The notes under the pieces are model-generated. The model made no database searches, was not told where the DNA came from, and saw only the letters and a program-made list of their open reading frames with translations. A stretch of 10,471 nt of DNA from positions 1 through 10,471 of the forward strand of contig VGPI01000062.1 of the NCBI GenBank assembly GCA_016875595.1. Reading direction: 5' to 3'. A program made the position numbers and the translations under genes. This document shows positions 9,901 through 10,471 of this stretch, piece after piece (the stretch's first letter is position 1; each line of letters begins with the position of its first letter). Source of the stretch: Candidatus Cloacimonadota bacterium. GTDB taxonomy: Bacteria; Cloacimonadota; Cloacimonadia; Cloacimonadales; Cloacimonadaceae.

Positions 9901-10049
9901 GTCTTAACATATCTCCCAGCGCTACATATCAGTTTGACCTGAATATCCGTGGCGGTTTAACCGGTGGTTATGAGATTGTGACCGACAGAAAACTCGATGA
10001 CGGCACCCGTACTTTCCGCCTGGGCATTTGGGTGGAATTTACCCTCTAA
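3996..10049 (+). CDS. sprA: SprA/Sov-like type IX secretion outer-membrane translocon
   Basis: The 2017-residue product has a signal peptide: Lys3-Lys4, a hydrophobic stretch (5-16) and a likely cut after AIA at 15-17. SprA of Flavobacterium johnsoniae is a very large beta-barrel through which folded type IX cargo leaves the periplasm. Blocks recalling SprA include IEAGNITLSLGG followed by LFGITSNLKYGDLDIT (about 244-283), SKTMAGIRANW with LGGTFIYRSE (664-686), FLTRWIDALPLI (722-733) and the YVDDMEAI block (766-773). Much of the chain has the alternating polar/aromatic pattern of outer-membrane strands, and it ends in LGIWVEFTL, like a barrel-assembly signal. Three EF-hand/dockerin-type loops occur at 535-546, 915-926 and 972-983. 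A 75-residue acidic linker occupies 1639-1713. At about 400 residues shorter than Bacteroidetes SprA (roughly 2400), it looks divergent. No clear ribosome binding site precedes the ATG, so coupling to coaX is plausible. Full translocon activity is inferred, since PorV and other partners are not in view. Confidence 0.85.
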   Translation: MPKKSLLILIIVSTAIAVWSTVFNPRLYLQGFQSLIHNRVDVYKINKGLHIYRSRPLMIPGILPETKEKIDFENRKVIISTIVGTFKIHPDVAMPFDSYFARMQARVFKQSLLTQTRTPSQQTQTQRSGLISEITIDLPSIAIPRAVRRVLGSKAGRLNLDGTQKMTLQAASIKRKRVPIYDTTGGNTFDLKLEQETNLRLTGTIGEKIAVNMNYNSSQDEQFFDPNNINVKYTGDEDEIIQKIEAGNITLSLGGSRYISYSTSSQGLFGITSNLKYGDLDITMIASKEEGQKNTQTYLGLSLADSTIFRSKDFTARTMYFLTDPYDLLALYTDDDIGNLVPLGWINNAIKTSPAGEWLIRSPNLLPGNGTVRLYLDDANASNNVTAAPGDTIFFSASDFYVPFYDELIEGTDFVTDYSSGTITILRAIDRRTTLAVRYIQQDGTPVPINSNIQDGILHAKVIRRRNQEYDPTDTNNVWHYQMRNIYNMNRTNIKSEGFSIQVYTENTDRTRNYTLPDSLLVPGMSTYNDYLRLDSNGDGIINGDDTTINLANGYIYFPFLEPFRPLGDQTVYQIENEYVSYLDIAMFIGIKGKIGRDAIDLGQGGILKGSVKVKVNGQNQRENIDYIVDYDMGRITFLTAAGKDPDARIEIDYEFRSLFSVASKTMAGIRANWNITENTKLGGTFIYRSENVSDRRPKVGNENIELIMADIDGSITIKPKFLTRWIDALPLIDTSTESRLSLSGEIAWTIPNLYGDPNGKKDFAYVDDMEAIVNQYPMGVTYTTWVLGSKPWGTAYARGRTIWYNPKNIKREQIEDPNTLTEREKKELVTVLALKVFPSNLGLPGSNVLSWGGVMKYLGNQLDFSTMKYIELLVKVEGHPGEMPPNPILHVDLGDINEDFYTEFGGMGVLNTEDKNHDGVLTLDEDNGLDGIPWGQPGHDPNDRASNDTDQHGDYPWINGTEANRILDTEDLDGNGVLNQLDRYLSYSIALNDSLYLENVNHNGWKLYRIPLNDPNAFVMVNNSTTGVLPALNKISYGRIWIETDHPTKVLIATADIVGNKWLDFLIRFDNDLPVPASQLSLLGSSYLSGVANNQKNRTHYTSPPGTVYIEDRRESSESALTLSLTNLQAGHKCLLRQRLFDPYNLLSYDKLKIWVYPELADGIHHQADELWVVMRLGADSLNYYQIQQKVNVIPYLSKMDRDRWLEFTYDMSDLTTLKEINPGADSGEMQIGDTIYSYKRNPMLTNIREIYFGVFNPDQNVSNPRQFNGTLYFNDIRVVAPFEDIGIARRLTFNAVLADFITFDADYEHKSENFNPTIQRGRVNTFTENTSLTLNNKYFLHKFFPASWGLDIPLNLNRAFSIGTPRFRANSDLLRANITDPAEKERERTENLIYAADFGFSQRNTPKNRWLLYTINRMAFSGRIEHANRRTPTAIDTTLTWRGTLNYNLSFPSDQVSVPLFGRYRIGFFPSSWSNSFTLNTGLPRSYNWERRDNVFGWYPRAYSINTKQLSTDNNINWGITSDLTGLIKYTTKRDLLQKDYLHNINIGKETEFVQDLGLNYNPTFFPNFITFSSSAGARFSENQRKYVQTTNDGPVDVYQSDGNTNRSFRANITLMNSNLLRSWSENMISSYKSRIPETSPENQDNNEGEEGKQDRPDLKDKPDSQSDDMSEPDLKTETPPMDDQENPDEQYQAQNPPDSDADKKPGSTSSIPFQARIIGFLAQLKNISVSYQNSYVMNYTRKDDRPPFAFQIGIPHSVDSAFLDSKNNDSTISVTSGLTISRSIDSSINFSHSNNLRYASASNQSISTTFPDLTLTILDIDRWLGVSKYAANTRLNSGFQYTLRQTGDIDWIKPKQQTATISMNPLIGINTMIMNSVTTSINWTLSQSENTTDMETYTIYRNTLSHGINTNLSYSFREGRGFTIPFTGKKIHINNELTSALVVQYELNYDTTKGRETTQVDRDRARLNISPSATYQFDLNIRGGLTGGYEIVTDRKLDDGTRTFRLGIWVEFTL

Positions 10050-10107
10050 TTTCCATCCCCCCAATCCATTTACTCTTACCCCTCATATTGCTTCTACCTC
10101 AGGTTTC

Positions 10108-10159
10108 TCTCGAGATACTCTCGAGTACTCGAGGGGATCTCGAGGCAATCTCGAGACAA
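10108..10159. repeat. Tandem array of five CTCGAG palindromes, imperfect hairpin
   Basis: CTCGAG occurs at 10109, 10120, 10128, 10139 and 10150, in tandem units of 11, 8, 11, 11 and 11 bases. The last two units are nearly identical (TCTCGAGGCAA and TCTCGAGACAA). The centre, CTCGAGTACTCGAG (10120-10133), is a perfect palindrome. It extends to a 36-base near-palindrome (10109-10144) in which 16 of 18 positions match. Outer pairing is also possible, between CTCAG at 10098-10102 and CTGAG at 10166-10170. The array starts about 60 bases after the sprA-like stop. It could be a transcript-end hairpin, a REP-like extragenic palindrome or a set of protein-binding sites one helical turn apart. There is no T-run after it, so it is not a standard terminator. 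Confidence 0.8.
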
Positions 10160-10375
10160 AGGTGGCTGAGAAGATGGTCTATGTATCTATTGGTGAATGC
10201 CCCTATCCTTCAATCCAGGTTATCGCATAAGCGCTTGCCTGCAGGATATTTATGGGGATTGGCACTCTCTTTAGTATGGGAACTTAACCGATCTTTACCA
10301 TTTGGCTGATATTTTACCCGTATTTTAGTCCTTTTTCCCATATATTGCTGAGCGTTGTCGATTTGTAAGTGCATA

Positions 10376-10461
10376 TTCCGAAGTAAAAGAGCCACCCGTT
10401 CCGCAAGTTGAGAGCCACATCTCCGACAATAGAGAGCCACACCTCCGATCTAGAGAGCCAT
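10376..10461. repeat. Four direct repeats of about 22 bases containing TCCG and AGAGCCA(C)
   Basis: TCCG occurs at 10377, 10400, 10422 and 10444. Each copy is followed 6-8 bases later by AGAGCCA(C), at 10388, 10411, 10433 and 10454. The period is 21-23 bases, about two helical turns. The middle two repeats are the most alike (AGAGCCACATCTCCGA and AGAGCCACACCTCCGA), and the fourth changes after AGAGCCA. Several short, diverged direct repeats of this kind are typical of transposase-binding sites at the ends of IS21-family elements. If that is the explanation, the element body lies beyond the right edge, because no transposase is present to the left. Family assignment is a guess. Confidence 0.65.
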
Positions 10462-10471
10462 TAATAGATAG

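Larger units (their letters stand above)
10050..10471. other. 3' intergenic region after the sprA-like gene
   Basis: These 422 bases have no credible gene. They start with a pyrimidine-rich stretch (10050-10100), followed by the CTCGAG array. The part from 10171 to 10375 shows nothing I recognise except two short palindromes, AAGCGCTT (10229-10236) and CCTGCAGG (10238-10245). The AGAGCCA(C) repeats fill the end. No hairpin with a T-run, as expected for an intrinsic terminator, was found directly after the sprA-like stop. Confidence 0.6.

Noticed and set aside
9997..10309. Two + strand open frames of 77 and 93 residues crossing the sprA-like stop and the CTCGAG array
   Set aside because: They begin inside the sprA-like gene in other frames and are rich in repeat-derived residues, with no motif.
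10210..10440. 76-residue open frame on the - strand at the right end
   Set aside because: Its first third is a translation of the AGAGCCAC repeats, and the rest shows no domain or clear ribosome binding site.
10108..10461. CRISPR array made of either repeat set
   Set aside because: The units are 8-11 or 21-23 bases with no unique spacers of constant length, and no cas genes are present.

Overview
The window carries five protein-coding genes, all on the + strand, and probably comes from an uncultured bacterium of the Fibrobacteres-Chlorobi-Bacteroidetes (FCB) supergroup. The main clue is a 2017-residue outer-membrane protein of the SprA/Sov family, the translocon of the type IX secretion system. 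Several FCB lineages outside Bacteroidetes would fit (for example Cloacimonadota or Marinimicrobia), and I cannot place the phylum from sequence alone. The window opens inside a gene and ends inside a repeat, as a metagenomic contig might.

Layout. Positions 3-515 are the C-terminal part of an ABC exporter ATPase domain. A 270-base gap follows, with a candidate promoter and a strong ribosome binding site, leading to a complete ornithine aminotransferase gene (rocD, 786-2033). Then come the GTPase gene era (start taken at 2151, end 3077), the type III pantothenate kinase gene coaX (start taken at 3221, end 3988) and, seven bases later, the sprA-like gene (3996-10049). The last 422 bases have no credible gene. 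They hold two unusual repeats: a tight array of five CTCGAG palindromes (10108-10159) and four units of about 22 bases containing AGAGCCA(C) at the window end (10376-10461).

How the genes relate. rocD (ornithine/glutamate semialdehyde interconversion), era (30S ribosome maturation) and coaX (first step of coenzyme A synthesis) are housekeeping genes. The sprA-like gene is so close to coaX that the two are probably cotranscribed. The SprA-like protein keeps recognisable SprA sequence blocks but is shorter than Bacteroidetes SprA. It also has three EF-hand/dockerin-type calcium loops and a 75-residue acidic, proline-rich linker near its C-terminus. No phage, CRISPR, toxin-antitoxin or defence genes are visible. 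The best leads for something new are the divergent SprA translocon and the two 3' repeats.
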